From Ostreococcus lucimarinus CCE9901 (Eukaryota; Chlorophyta; Mamiellophyceae; Mamiellales; Bathycoccaceae): DNA of 64,000 nt. Of the stretch, positions 16,686 through 27,095 are shown in pieces (the stretch's first letter is position 1; the number at the start of each line of letters is the position of its first letter). Both the position numbers and the translations under genes were made by a program. The notes beneath the pieces are model-generated. The model worked only from the letters and a program-made list of their open reading frames with translations, was not told where the DNA came from and searched no databases. Where the stretch lies: positions 682,001 through 746,000 of the forward strand of contig NC_009358.1 in NCBI RefSeq assembly GCF_000092065.1, in the 5' to 3' direction.

Positions 16686-19109
16686 ATGCTCGAGCTCCAC
16701 CGCGGGCGCTTCGTGGAGTGGACGCCGAGCGCGGTGACGGCGCTCGCGGTCGCGCCCGGCGGCGCCCTCGTCGCGTGCGCGCGCGAGAGCGGCGCGATCG
16801 AGGCGTACGACGGCGAGTGGCGGTGCGTCGCGCGCGTCCCGGGAAGCGCGGACGCGGCGACGAGCGCGCTGGCGTGGTGCGAGGCGTTCGCGGACGACGA
16901 CGGGGCGACGACGCGGGACGAGGAGGCGGCGGCGGCGGCGACGAAAAAAGAGGAACGACGACGCGAACGACGACGACGAGGAGGCGCGGACGCGCGAAGA
17001 GCGACGCTGCTGAGCGCCTCGCTCGATGGACGCGTTCGGGCGTGGGATCTGGCGACGGGACGGACGACGAGCGAGACGGACAGCCGAGGAGGGGCGATTT
17101 GGGCGATGGAGGCGCAGCCGAGGACGCGGACGAGAAGAGGCGACGCGCAGCTCGTGGCGATCGCGTGCGACGATGGGTGCGCGAGAGTGCTGACGATGGT
17201 GGCGGGGAAAGACGTGGGAAGCGGGTTGGCGCATAAACGGGCGTTTCTGCGAGTGCAGGGTCGATTGCTGAGCCTGGCGTGGCACCCGAGCGAACCGCTG
17301 TTGGCGTGCGGGTCGTCGAGAGGCGCGGCGCACGTCATGGATTGCGTCAATTACAACGAGCTGATGCGCGTGTCGGTGTGTAATATTCCTCACGGGGCGC
17401 ATGGGATACTGAACGCCGGAGATGAGCACTGCGTGTGGGCGCTCAAGTATCTTCCGGACGGGACGCTCGTGACTGGGGATTCGGATGGCGCGGTGACGTT
17501 TTGGGACGGGAAGTTTTCCACCGAGTTGGTGCGATACCAGCAGCACAAGGCTGACGTGCTCGCGCTTGCGACGACTCCGAGTGGGAACAAAGTGTTCGCC
17601 TCGGGTGTGGATTCGCAAGTGGCGGAGTTTGAAAAGCTCGACGAGCACTTGGACAAGGAGGAGGGATACAATCAGTGGACGTACACGACGAGTAAACGAC
17701 CGCACACGCACGACGTGCGCGCGCTCGCCATGCTGACGACGGGCGCGGACGACGAGGACGGTATATTAATTTCGGGTGGTAACGACGCGCAACTCTTAGC
17801 GTACAATGCGGGGTCGTTTAGGAAGCAGCATCCGGTGCGCGTCGTGAGCGTGCCGCAGCGAACGCCGATTTCCATCACGAGCGTTGGGGGACCGAATCCG
17901 CCGCTTCTTCTCGCAGAGCACGCAAAATGGTTAGACATTTGGCGCATTGGTGAAAGTCGCAAGCGCGCGGATAAAAAAGAAGGCACGATGAAGCTCGCTT
18001 CGGCACCGGCGCACGTGTTGCGTGCCGAGCTTGCGGGGACGCGGCACATTTTATGCTCGGCTATTTCACCAAATGGTAAAATGATCGCGGTAAGCGACGT
18101 TCACAGCCTGAGACTGTTCGATATCCAATCACCAAAAGAAGGCGACGACGACTTGACGTGGTCGATTCGTCGTCAAGAACCCCCAGCGGGCGTGACTTCG
18201 GCTCAACTTCTCGCGTTTGCGCCCGATGGAAAGCACCTCACCGCCGTGTCGAATTCGGGCGCCGTGTACGTCATAGACCTCGAGGACTGGGTGGTTTCGA
18301 ACGTCCTCAAGTCGCACTTGCCAAAGCAAAGCGCCGCGGCCGAGGCTCTCGCGGAGGCGGTGCGTCAATCGAGTCAAGGCGTGGAAACGGTTACCGCAAA
18401 CGACATCGCGGTTCCCGTGGTGAGTCACCTGAGAGTGAGTAGCGACAACCAATGGCTCGTTGTCGTCACCGCGCGCGGCGGTGATGAAGCCGAGCGCGCC
18501 GTGGATGGTTTGGCGCCATCCTTCGGTGGCGGTGTTCACGTATACAACTTCGATACGATGAAGCTTCACGTATCTTTACCTCCCCCAAAGACGCACGCGT
18601 TGTGGCCGCCGATTTCGTCCGTCGCGGTGAGCGCCGACGGTGTCTTGGCGCTCGCCGGCCCTTCCAACGCGCTCTTTACGTACGACATCGACAGCGTGAA
18701 ACCGACAAAGTGGAGCGCCGCGCTCGCCGACGCCGGCGTCGACGCTCCAACAGCACTTCGCGAGATGCCCGGCCAGATTTGCGGTTTGAGCTTTGATCCA
18801 AAGTCAAAAAAGTCAGTGTTGCTCGCGCACACGCCCACCGCCATCGCGCGGGTGGATTTGAACGCCAAAATCACCGACGACGCGACTACAACGTCCAAGA
18901 AAAAACGCAGACGCGAGCGCGAGCGTGGGGCTCCCGAAAATTACGCCACAAGCGACGCCCCCGGAGGCGTTCGCGTCGTTAAACTCGACAACCCGTGCTT
19001 GTATTTGGGTTACGCCGGCGTGAACAAGGCACTTTTGATCGAGCGTCCGTGGGCCGACGTACTCAAGTCCTTGGCGCAGCCGTTGTACAGGCATAGATTC
19101 GGCACCTAA
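16686..19109 (+). CDS. UTP4: UTP4/Cirhin WD40 protein, small-subunit processome
   Basis: Part of the t-UTP/UTP-A subcomplex that couples rDNA transcription to 18S rRNA processing in the nucleolus. 807 residues from the ATG that opens MLELHRGRFVEWTPSAVTAL, matching the family N-terminus (…HRvRFf.y.PSgI…). WD40 repeats follow with recognisable blades: LLSASLDGRVRAWDLATG, LSLAWHPSEPLLACGSSRGA, LVTGDSDGAVTFWDGKFS, HTHDVRALAML. A Glu/Lys/Arg-rich insertion (~residues 75-105) sits between the first two blades. A longer open frame upstream to 15774 is antisense to the dikinase and lacks homology. The start ATG shares its CATG with an in-frame ATG of the dikinase on the other strand. Confidence 0.9.
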   Translation: MLELHRGRFVEWTPSAVTALAVAPGGALVACARESGAIEAYDGEWRCVARVPGSADAATSALAWCEAFADDDGATTRDEEAAAAATKKEERRRERRRRGGADARRATLLSASLDGRVRAWDLATGRTTSETDSRGGAIWAMEAQPRTRTRRGDAQLVAIACDDGCARVLTMVAGKDVGSGLAHKRAFLRVQGRLLSLAWHPSEPLLACGSSRGAAHVMDCVNYNELMRVSVCNIPHGAHGILNAGDEHCVWALKYLPDGTLVTGDSDGAVTFWDGKFSTELVRYQQHKADVLALATTPSGNKVFASGVDSQVAEFEKLDEHLDKEEGYNQWTYTTSKRPHTHDVRALAMLTTGADDEDGILISGGNDAQLLAYNAGSFRKQHPVRVVSVPQRTPISITSVGGPNPPLLLAEHAKWLDIWRIGESRKRADKKEGTMKLASAPAHVLRAELAGTRHILCSAISPNGKMIAVSDVHSLRLFDIQSPKEGDDDLTWSIRRQEPPAGVTSAQLLAFAPDGKHLTAVSNSGAVYVIDLEDWVVSNVLKSHLPKQSAAAEALAEAVRQSSQGVETVTANDIAVPVVSHLRVSSDNQWLVVVTARGGDEAERAVDGLAPSFGGGVHVYNFDTMKLHVSLPPPKTHALWPPISSVAVSADGVLALAGPSNALFTYDIDSVKPTKWSAALADAGVDAPTALREMPGQICGLSFDPKSKKSVLLAHTPTAIARVDLNAKITDDATTTSKKKRRRERERGAPENYATSDAPGGVRVVKLDNPCLYLGYAGVNKALLIERPWADVLKSLAQPLYRHRFGT

Positions 19110-19170
19110 TCGGCCCGAAATTGTTCAATACGATGAAGTAGTCTAAAATGATGTCGGTCGATTAAAATTC

Positions 19171-20099
19171 CTATTGTTGCAAACCGAGCAACATGTTCGC
19201 GCCACCGCCCGGCAAGTACATGACGTTGCGGCTTCGCGCGAGCGTCTGCGCAATCTCCTTGCTCGCTTCGATTCGGCGCAGCTCGACGAGCGCTGGGCCG
19301 GCAGCCTTGGTCGCTTGCGAGATCAAACGCGCGGATTCGGATTCACCCTCGGCGCGAATAATCGCAGCCTCTCGCTCTTGCTCGGACCGCTTCACGACGT
19401 AGGCCGCGCGTTCCGCTTCCTGTTGACTCACTTGCTTTGCTTCGATCGCCTTGGTGTACTCGGAGGAGAAGCTCAAGTGCGTCAGCGCGACGTCGTCTAA
19501 GATGATGCCGAAATCAGCCGCTCGCAGTCGCAAAGCCTCGCTGACTCGCTGACTCACCAATTGACGCTGCGTCAGCAACTGATCCGCGTTGAACTGCGCC
19601 ACGGTCGCCTTCAAAACTTCGTTCCCGATCGACGGCAACACCCGATCATCGTAGTCTTGCCCGAGCTCTTGATGAATCTTCGGCAGCTTGTCCACGTCCG
19701 GTCTGCACAGCACCCGCAGCGTCAAGTTCACCTGCTGCAAATCCTTCGTCCCCGTCACCGACGTCAGCGACTTCGCTCGCGTGCGCACGTCGTAAATCGT
19801 CGGGTTCTGAATGAACGGCACCACGAAGTGCGTGCCCTCGCCCGACGTCACCGGAAGCACCCCTCTGAAGCGGTCGAACATGACCGCGCGTTCGCCCCCG
19901 TCCACTGCGTACGATTACGCCCCGCGCGCGCGTCTCGTCAGTCTTCGCGCGCCTTCGCGCCGCGCGGGCGGTCGTATCATTTACGCGCCGCGCGTCAATC
20001 GCCTTCGCGTCGCGTCGCGTCGCGTCGACGACGCGCGCTCGTCGACGATTCGCGTCACCAACCCTCGATCGAGGCGTCGTCGCGTGCGTTCGCCGTCGT

Positions 20100-20132
<33 letters not shown>

Positions 20133-20236
20133 CGTCGCGCACCGTCGTAGATGGCCTGCGACGCCACGGAGGCGCCGACGCCGATCGTCACCGCCGCGCG
20201 GGCGAGATTCGTGAGCGCGTTCGCGGCGGCGCTCAT
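19171..20236 (-). CDS. PHB1: Prohibitin 1, two exons
   Basis: Exons 20236-20143 and 19904-19171; 275 residues (human 272). Exon 1 supplies the membrane anchor (LARAAVTIGVGASVASQAIY) and the split Val codon; the join reads QAIYDV|DGGERAVMFDRFRGV, as in prohibitins. The SPFH/PHB domain includes LPSIGNEVLKATVAQFNADQ and ILDDVALTHLSFSSEY, followed by a coiled coil (AIEAKQVSQQEAERAAYVVK) and the C-terminal SRNVMYLPGGG. PHB1 and PHB2 form ring assemblies in the mitochondrial inner membrane acting as scaffold and AAA-protease partner. The 238-nt intron starts GTGCGC, ends CGCAG and is full of CGTCG repeats. Without the first exon the gene would appear to lack its anchor. Confidence 0.93.
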
Positions 20237-20309
20237 GGATTCCGGAGCGACGCGACGCGATGTGACGACGACCACTTCGCGGCGCGTCGCGCGGCGCGCG
20301 CGCGCGCGG

Positions 20310-20486
20310 ATGGGCGAGCGCGCGAGTCAGTGGGAACACCAAGCGCAGTTCGCGGGCGAGCTGTTCGTCGGGACGAGCGCGCTGGTGGGGGGATTCTTGA
20401 CGTTCATGTATTGTCACCTGCGAGCGCAAAAGCGTCGCCGCGACCGCGAGCGGTTGCTGTCGCGACAGCAGGAGGCGTTGTTGTAA
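20310..20486 (+). CDS. 58-residue single-membrane-span protein, unknown
   Basis: Small frame from ATG 20310: a short polar start, one hydrophobic span (FAGELFVGTSALVGGFLTFMY, ~15-35), then a strongly basic tail (RAQKRRRDRERLL). It lies 73 bp from the divergent prohibitin start and 63 bp from the stop of convergent mtHsp70, a position that in this genome is normally filled by a real gene. An upstream in-frame ATG at 20151 would run antisense through prohibitin exon 1 and adds only Arg-rich sequence. I do not recognise the family. The N-out, basic-C topology could suit a small mitochondrial or ER membrane subunit, but that is a guess. Confidence 0.55.
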   Translation: MGERASQWEHQAQFAGELFVGTSALVGGFLTFMYCHLRAQKRRRDRERLLSRQQEALL

Positions 20487-20549
20487 TAGATGAAGAAATT
20501 TGTGTTTGCTTATTAACGCGGCGAATGTTCGGGGACGATCGCGCGTGGA

Positions 20550-22783
20550 TTACTTTTCGCCCTCCTTCTTTTCCTCGGAGACGGTCTCGCCTTCGTACGT
20601 GTTCCCCTCGGATGCGGCGCCCGAGGCGGCACCGCCGGCGTTAAGCGCCTCGCCGATCTTCATCACGGCTTGTTGGAGACCATTGATCGCTTCGCGGAGC
20701 TTGGCGAGGTCTTCGCCCTCGGCCGCGGAGCGCACCTCGGCTTGAGCGTTGGTGATGGCGTCCTTGACGTCTTGCGGCAACTTGTCGCCGTGCTCGCTCA
20801 AGTTCTTATCGGCGCTGTAAACCAACGTATCAGCCTCGTTTCTCACTTCAATGAGTTCCTTTCTCTGCTTGTCGGACTCAGCGTGCGACTCCGCGTCGCG
20901 AACCATTTGCTCGATGTCCGCGTCGGACAAACCGCCAGAGGACTGAATGGTGACCTTTTGTTCCTTATTCGTAGCCTTGTCCTTGGCGCTCACGTTCACG
21001 ATGCCGTTGGCGTCGATGTCGAACGTGACTTCAATTTGCGGGACGCCGCGCGGCGCGGGCGGGATGCCGACGAGGTCGAACTGGCCGAGTGTCTTGTTAT
21101 CCGCCGCCATCTCTCGCTCGCCTTGCAACACCTTGATGCCGACTTGAGTTTGGTTGTCAGCAGCGGTGGAGAACGTTTGACTCTTCTTCGTCGGAATCGT
21201 GGTGTTACGGCTGATCAAGCGCGTGAACACACCACCCAAGGTTTCGATGCCGAGAGAGAGCGGGGTGACGTCCAAGAGCAAAATGTCCTTGACGTCGCCG
21301 CGAAGGACGCCCCCTTGGATGGCGGCGCCCATGGCGACGACTTCATCCGGGTTCACCCCCTTGCTCGGGTCGCGGCCGAAGAGATCTTTGACGATACCTT
21401 GCACCTTGGGCATGCGAGACATACCACCGACGAGCAACACTTCGGAGATTTCACCCGTGCTCACACCCGCATCCTTCAAGCAGTTCTTGCACGGTTGCTT
21501 GGTGCGCTCGAGAAGACTACCCACGAGCTCTTCGAGCTTGGCGCGCGAGAGCGTCATCGCCATGTGCTTCGGGCCCGACGCATCGGCAGTGATGAACGGC
21601 AAGTTGATGTCCGTGCTTTGCGCGGAAGACAACTCAATCTTCGCCTTTTCAGCGGCTTCGCGGAGACGCTGCACGGCGAGCTTGTCTTGCTTGAGGTCGA
21701 TGCCTTGGTCCTTCTTGAAGTTATCAACGAAATGGTCCAACAATACGGTGTCGAAATCTTCCCCACCCAAGAACGTATCACCATTCGTGGCCTTGACTTC
21801 GAACACACCGCCGGAAATCTCGAGGATGGAGACGTCGAAGGTACCGCCACCCAAATCGTAGACGGCGACGAGGCCCTCCTTCTTGTCGACGCCGTACGAA
21901 AGCGCGGCAGCAGTAGGCTCGTTGATGATGCGAAGAACGTCGAGACCGGCAATCTTACCCGCATCCTTCGTCGCCTGTCTTTGAGCATCGTTGAAATACG
22001 CCGGCACGGTGACGACGGCTTGCGACACGCCGTGTCCCAAGTACGCCTCCGCCGTTTCCTTCATCTTTTGCAACACGAAGGCGCCCACCTGGGAGGGAGA
22101 ATATTGCTTCCCACCGGCGGCAACCCAGGCGTCGCCGTTCGACGCCTTGACAATTTCATACGGCACGAGCTTGGCTTCCTTTTGCGTGTGCTCGTCCTCG
22201 AACGTGCGCCCAATGAGACGCTTCGTCGCGTACAAGGTATTCGTCGGGTTCGTCACCGCCTGCCGCTTCGCCGGCTGCCCGACCAAACGCTCCCCCTTAT
22301 CCGTGAACGCCACCATCGACGGCGTCGTTCGCGCGCCCTCGGCGTTCTCGATCACGCGCGCATTCTTTCCCTCCATCACCGCCACACACGAGTTCGTCGT
22401 TCCGAGATCGATCCCGATGACGTCGCCGCCCTTCGCGTACCCGCGCGTAAACGCCGCCGACGCCGCTCTCGCGTTCAACCATCCACCCTCGGGCGCGATC
22501 GCGTCTCGCGCCGCATATCTCTGTCGATAAAGAAAAATCACGCGATCGCGCGTCGTTCATCGTCAGTCCCGCGTCCATCGCCGCGTCTCTCGTCCCGCGT
22601 CGCCGTCGTCCCGAACCTCTCCCGCGCGCGTCCCGACCGCGCGCGTCGAGACCCCCCCCCCGCCGTCCTCCCCGCGCCCGTTCGCCCGTTCGCGTCGCGT
22701 CGATTCGCGCGTCGCGCGCGCCGACGCACGTGCACCGCGCTTCTCGTCGCCCGCGCCGCGCTCTCGCGCAAAAACCGCCGCAT
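20550..22783 (-). CDS. Mitochondrial Hsp70 (DnaK family), two exons
   Basis: Exons 22783-22730 and 22520-20550; 674 residues. Exon 1 encodes a classic mitochondrial presequence start, [18 protein letters not shown]. The 209-nt intron starts GTGCGTCGG and ends GACAG; the uninterrupted frame in exon 2 starts only at a GTG, so the upstream exon is needed. The ATPase domain opens with [19 protein letters not shown] and includes [20 protein letters not shown] and [13 protein letters not shown]. The substrate domain has [18 protein letters not shown]. The C-terminus lacks EEVD, as expected for organelle DnaK types. It drives matrix protein import and folding. The start faces the POL5 gene across ~300 bp. 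Confidence 0.92.
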
Positions 22784-23085
22784 CGTTCGTCGTCCCGCCG
22801 TCGATCGAAGCAATCTTCGTCAACCTCCGATGCGTCGTCGTCGCGCTGTGCGTCTCGCTCGCGTCGCGCGCGTCTCGGCCTGTCGTCGCTCGAGCGCGCC
22901 GTCTGTCGATCTTCGTCGCGTCGCGCGCTCGGCCGTCGCGTCGTCGTGTGCGCGCGCGCGGCGTCGCGCCGCGCGTGACGTCGGCGCGATTTCGGCGCGC
23001 GAGTCCCCAGCGCTCGAGTCACGACTCGTCGATGGGTCTTTCACGCGCGCGTCGACGCCGTCGCGCGGCACACCGCGTCGCCGCG
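22784..23085. promoter_or_regulatory. Divergent promoter region, mtHsp70 / POL5
   Basis: 302 bp between the presumed start codons of mtHsp70 (minus) and POL5 (plus). The sequence is CpG-rich and has no other gene. No canonical heat-shock element or TATA box could be made out. Another in-frame ATG for POL5 at 23032 would shorten this spacer by 54 bp. Confidence 0.35.
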
Positions 23086-26000
23086 ATGACGGACGCGCCG
23101 CCGGCGCGCGGCGAGATCCTCGCGCACTTCTGGTCGCTGAGCGCCGACGACGCGTCGACGCGGAAGCGCGCGTGCGAGGCGCTGATGCGCGATCTTCGAG
23201 CCGCCGCCGCCGCCGACGGCGCGCGCGCGCGGCGTGGCGACGACGACGGCGACGAAGGCGCGGACGCGCGGGCGTACGCGCTGCGAAGACTCACGCGAGG
23301 GCTGAGCTCGGGACGGGCGGGCGCGAGGCAGGGGTTCGCGCTGGCGCTGAGCGAACTGGCGACGCACGCGGCGACGCCGGCGGAGGCGCTGGACGCGCTG
23401 GACGCGAACGTCGCGCCGATCACGAAGGCGACGAAGGGACAGGAGGCGAGAGACATACTGTTGGGAAGACTGTTCGGGGCGGCGGCGATCGGATTAGCGC
23501 TGGGAGGGCGAGAAGACGTGCGCGAGGAGGAGCGGAGACGGTGCGGGGCGGAGGTGGCGAGACGCGCGGAGACGCTGTCGAGGGAGAAGACGTACTTGGC
23601 GGAGCCCGCGGCGGCGTGCGTGATCGAGCTCAGGGCTTCGTTGGGGGACGAGACGTTCGCGGGGGTGGTCGAAGACGCGGGAGAAGGGTTGGAGCGGTGG
23701 TTGAGCGGGGATTGCGGCGGCGACGCCGGGGCGGATACGCTTTGGCTGGCGTGCGAGACGTTTGAGGCGTTGCCGCGCGAGACGCGCGATAGAGTTCAGT
23801 GCGTGCGGGCGACGAAGAAGGGCAAGAAGGTTGATTGGGCCGAGATGTTTACTCGAACGCATTTGAGTAAGATTTCAAAGGCGCTTTTGGACACCGCGCA
23901 CACGCACCCGCGCATGCACAGCGCGTGGGAGATGATGCTTCGCGAAGCCCCGGGAGCCCGAGGCGTCGTACCGCTGTGGGAGATTGTGTGCGAAGACGGC
24001 TTATTCGTCTCCGGCTCGCATCAGCGTCGGTTTCTCGGATTCCGCGTGTTCGACACCTTACTCTCTTCCGCGGAAGCTCACGAAATCCCCGCACTGTTTT
24101 CTAGCAACTTTATCAAGTGCTTGTTGAACAACCTGAGCGCGCCGGACAACTACCTCCACGAATGCGCGGTGGACTGTTTGGCGAGAATCGTTGCGTTCGC
24201 GTCGGATAAGAAGACGAGCTCGGAGAAGAAGATTGCCGTCATAGCCGCGCTTCAGCGTCAAGGTCCGACACGTTTCGATAACGTGACGAAGACAAACGCG
24301 GTGCAGGACTTGGTGAAGAGTCTGGACAGCGACGATGCGTTGCACTACTTGCAGAGCATGTACGCCGTCGTGACTAAGGCGCCCGTACAAGATTCCGACG
24401 TCGTCGGCACAGAAGAAGAACTCGCGAGCGCGTTAGCGAACGGTACGGGTCAAAAGCGCCGCCTGTGGGCGCTCGAACAAATGGCTGGATTGGCGCCGAT
24501 GCTCCCGAGCGATAAAGTCGTGGAATTGATGCAGTTTATGCTTTTCCACGCATATTACAAAGCCACGGATGGTAAGGCGGGGAAGAAGGGCAAGTCCAAC
24601 ATTCCAGCGAGCATCCTGAAGTCACCGCTCGAAGAACCCACCGGGTCCGTGCGCTCGGCGTGCTCGACGCGCTTCTTAGCGATGATCAATTCTAACGTTC
24701 GCGCGCAACGCGCGGCGGCAAGTAAGGAGTCGGATGACAAGCAAGACGTCGTCGATTTATTGAGCGAAGCCACTTCGTTTTGCCGCGCTCTCGAGGGCGA
24801 GACAGCGGTGGACATGATCGACAGTATTCCGGACGAGTGCAGAGAAGTGCGCGCTGAGCTGTTCAAAGCCCTCGACGCGTGTGTCGGTAGCGGCGACGAG
24901 TTGGCGGCGAAGGTCGCACCACTCATTCGCGTCTTGTCCGTGCTCCAAGTCGGTGACTGGCGCGAATTCACGCCGGCATTGCAGGACCTTCCGCGTTGCG
25001 TCGGAGAACTCGTGAATCCTAAGAAAAAGTCAAAAAAGTCGAAAAAGTCGAAGAAAGACGGAGAGGACGAGCCTGAAGCGATCGATGTGCTCACTGATAT
25101 TCTTCTCAGCTTGCTTGCTCAACCGAGCGCGTTGCTTCGGGATGTCGTCGAGCACACCTTCAAAGCCGTCTCTGGACAAGTTTCCAAAGAAGGTATTCAG
25201 GACATGCTGCGAATCATCGCCGGGCCAGAAGTCGGTGAAGATGCTGGCGAGGGTGAGGGCGACGGTGAAGACGAAGACGTGCTCATGGAAGATGATGATA
25301 GCGACGTCGATGACGACGATGACGACGACGAAGAGAGCGACGACGACGACGATGACGAAGAGAGCGATGACGAGGAAGACTACGGTGAAGCTAACGATGC
25401 GGAAATCGCGGCTATGCGCGCTGCGGCGAGTAAAATCGTCGGGACTGCGGCGGAAGATTCGGATGATTCTGACTCAGAGTCTGAAGGTATGGATGACGCC
25501 GCGATGTTCCGAATCGACAAACTTCTCGCCGAGGCGTTCAAGAGTCGACAGCAAGATTTGATGCGTAAGAAGAATCTGAAGCGCGCAACGCGCGACTTCA
25601 AATTCCGAGTCATCTCTTTGTTCCAGTTGTACGCGAAAGCGCAGCCGGGAAGTGCATATCTACCTAACGCGGTCGTAACACTCTTGGAAGCTATGCGCGA
25701 CTCGCTCGGCAAGCAAGATCCACAAAGCGCGCAACTCGCTGAGCGCATCGCGGCGCTAATCAGCAAGCACATCGCGCACGCGCGCGATTTGCCCGAGCTC
25801 CTTGGGGACGAGGTGACGTCAAAAACAATCCAGTCCAAGTTGCTGGAAGTCATTGTCGCCGCAAACCGGGGTGCCAGTGACGCGCAGGTGTTCAACAAAG
25901 CAGCCGGCGCTGCTGCGGCGTATTTGTTGCGCGTTCTCGAAGCCGTCGCTCTTCACGAGAAAGGCGGAAAAGCCGCAAAGGTGGGTGAAGAAGTTGCGAG

Positions 26001-26706
26001 CGAAAATGCGATCGATTGTTTCCGCGAAGCATTGAAAATGTTCAAGTCGAAGAAGAGCAAGCTGAAAACGGGCTTCTTTTCGCAAACTTTTGCGAGACAT
26101 CCGGCGCTCGCTTCGGCGCTCTTGCCCGAATTGTTCAGTCTCGTCGCCATCGATGCCGACAAACCCAACGCAAGAGGCGAGTTCCTGCGACTGGAGGCCT
26201 TGAAACTTGTGAACCCAGTGATTCAGTCGGGTAAGAAACGTTATCCGCCGTTGGCGAAGAGCGCGACCAAGTCGATGAAGACGCTTTCGGTATCTTTGGC
26301 GGCAGCCATCGGCGCGCCTTATAAGAACAAGAACACACGCGCAGACGCGTGCCAACAAGCGGCGAACTGCATCGAGTCACTGAATCGATTGATTGGCGAG
26401 ATAGAAATCAAGACTATCATCGACGTCGACGCCATCATCGACGCTGTGGCGAAGCAAATGTCTCGCCCGCCCGCGTTGCCGCAAAAGGCGCAAAAAGCGT
26501 TCCAGCGCATTTGCGCTCTCCTCGATCGCGCTGTGCCGGATGTCGAAATGCAACCCAAGAGCGATGCGAACGACGACGACGGCGACGACGGGAGCGAGTC
26601 TGAAGAAGACGCCCCGAAACAGAAGAAAGATAAAAAGTCGAAGAAGCGGCGCGATTCCTCAGGTGGCGAAAACTCGAGCAAGAAAAAGGTCAAGAAGAAC
26701 CGTTAG
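23086..26706 (+). CDS. DNA polymerase V / MYBBP1A-like nucleolar protein
   Basis: 1206 residues from ATG 23086; an in-frame ATG at 23032 is possible, but the conserved start GEILAHFWSLSADDASTRKRAC follows the chosen one closely. The chain is alpha-helical HEAT-like, with LSSGRAGARQGFALALSELA, RQGFALAL being typical of POL5/MYBBP1A. A Lys-rich patch (KKKSKKSKKSKK, ~646-657) and a long Asp/Glu/Ser tract (about 25290-25380) separate halves of the protein. The Lys-rich C-terminus (KKKVKKNR) looks nucleolar. Yeast Pol5 and vertebrate MYBBP1A act in rDNA transcription and ribosome biogenesis, not in replication despite the historical name. Confidence 0.85.
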   Translation: MTDAPPARGEILAHFWSLSADDASTRKRACEALMRDLRAAAAADGARARRGDDDGDEGADARAYALRRLTRGLSSGRAGARQGFALALSELATHAATPAEALDALDANVAPITKATKGQEARDILLGRLFGAAAIGLALGGREDVREEERRRCGAEVARRAETLSREKTYLAEPAAACVIELRASLGDETFAGVVEDAGEGLERWLSGDCGGDAGADTLWLACETFEALPRETRDRVQCVRATKKGKKVDWAEMFTRTHLSKISKALLDTAHTHPRMHSAWEMMLREAPGARGVVPLWEIVCEDGLFVSGSHQRRFLGFRVFDTLLSSAEAHEIPALFSSNFIKCLLNNLSAPDNYLHECAVDCLARIVAFASDKKTSSEKKIAVIAALQRQGPTRFDNVTKTNAVQDLVKSLDSDDALHYLQSMYAVVTKAPVQDSDVVGTEEELASALANGTGQKRRLWALEQMAGLAPMLPSDKVVELMQFMLFHAYYKATDGKAGKKGKSNIPASILKSPLEEPTGSVRSACSTRFLAMINSNVRAQRAAASKESDDKQDVVDLLSEATSFCRALEGETAVDMIDSIPDECREVRAELFKALDACVGSGDELAAKVAPLIRVLSVLQVGDWREFTPALQDLPRCVGELVNPKKKSKKSKKSKKDGEDEPEAIDVLTDILLSLLAQPSALLRDVVEHTFKAVSGQVSKEGIQDMLRIIAGPEVGEDAGEGEGDGEDEDVLMEDDDSDVDDDDDDDEESDDDDDDEESDDEEDYGEANDAEIAAMRAAASKIVGTAAEDSDDSDSESEGMDDAAMFRIDKLLAEAFKSRQQDLMRKKNLKRATRDFKFRVISLFQLYAKAQPGSAYLPNAVVTLLEAMRDSLGKQDPQSAQLAERIAALISKHIAHARDLPELLGDEVTSKTIQSKLLEVIVAANRGASDAQVFNKAAGAAAAYLLRVLEAVALHEKGGKAAKVGEEVASENAIDCFREALKMFKSKKSKLKTGFFSQTFARHPALASALLPELFSLVAIDADKPNARGEFLRLEALKLVNPVIQSGKKRYPPLAKSATKSMKTLSVSLAAAIGAPYKNKNTRADACQQAANCIESLNRLIGEIEIKTIIDVDAIIDAVAKQMSRPPALPQKAQKAFQRICALLDRAVPDVEMQPKSDANDDDGDDGSESEEDAPKQKKDKKSKKRRDSSGGENSSKKKVKKNR

Positions 26707-26772
26707 ACGACGCACACTCGCACTAGTAGCAGTACACTCCGAGTTATAATACACCATCTCTATCTTAGTCTG

Positions 26773-27006
26773 TCACGCCTCTCCCGATATCTCCACGCGC
26801 TGTCGCTTCAACGAGGCCAAAATTTCGCGTCCTCGAGCCGCGTCCCGGTTCTGACGATGTCGTTTCGACGCCACGTGCGTCTCATAGTTGTTCCGCGACC
26901 CACACTTACACGCGCACACGTCGCAAAAGTAATCGTTCTCGCTTCCCGCGACGTGTGCGTCGTCCGATTTCGCCTCCACGACGTCGCCTTCCACCGCGCG
27001 CGCGTC

Positions 27007-27095
<89 letters not shown>

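Noticed and set aside
16688-17350. Extension of the dikinase reading frame upstream to 17350
   Set aside because: It runs antisense through the conserved start of UTP4 and shows no transit or domain signal; codon bias in CpG-rich DNA keeps opposite frames open.
22521-22541. mtHsp70 starting at 22541
   Set aside because: That codon is GTG; the upstream exon with a mitochondrial presequence and good splice signals explains the 5' end.
20670-23765. 1031-codon plus-strand frame antisense to mtHsp70
   Set aside because: A mirror of a strongly conserved gene; composition is His/Arg/Leu-rich with no domain.
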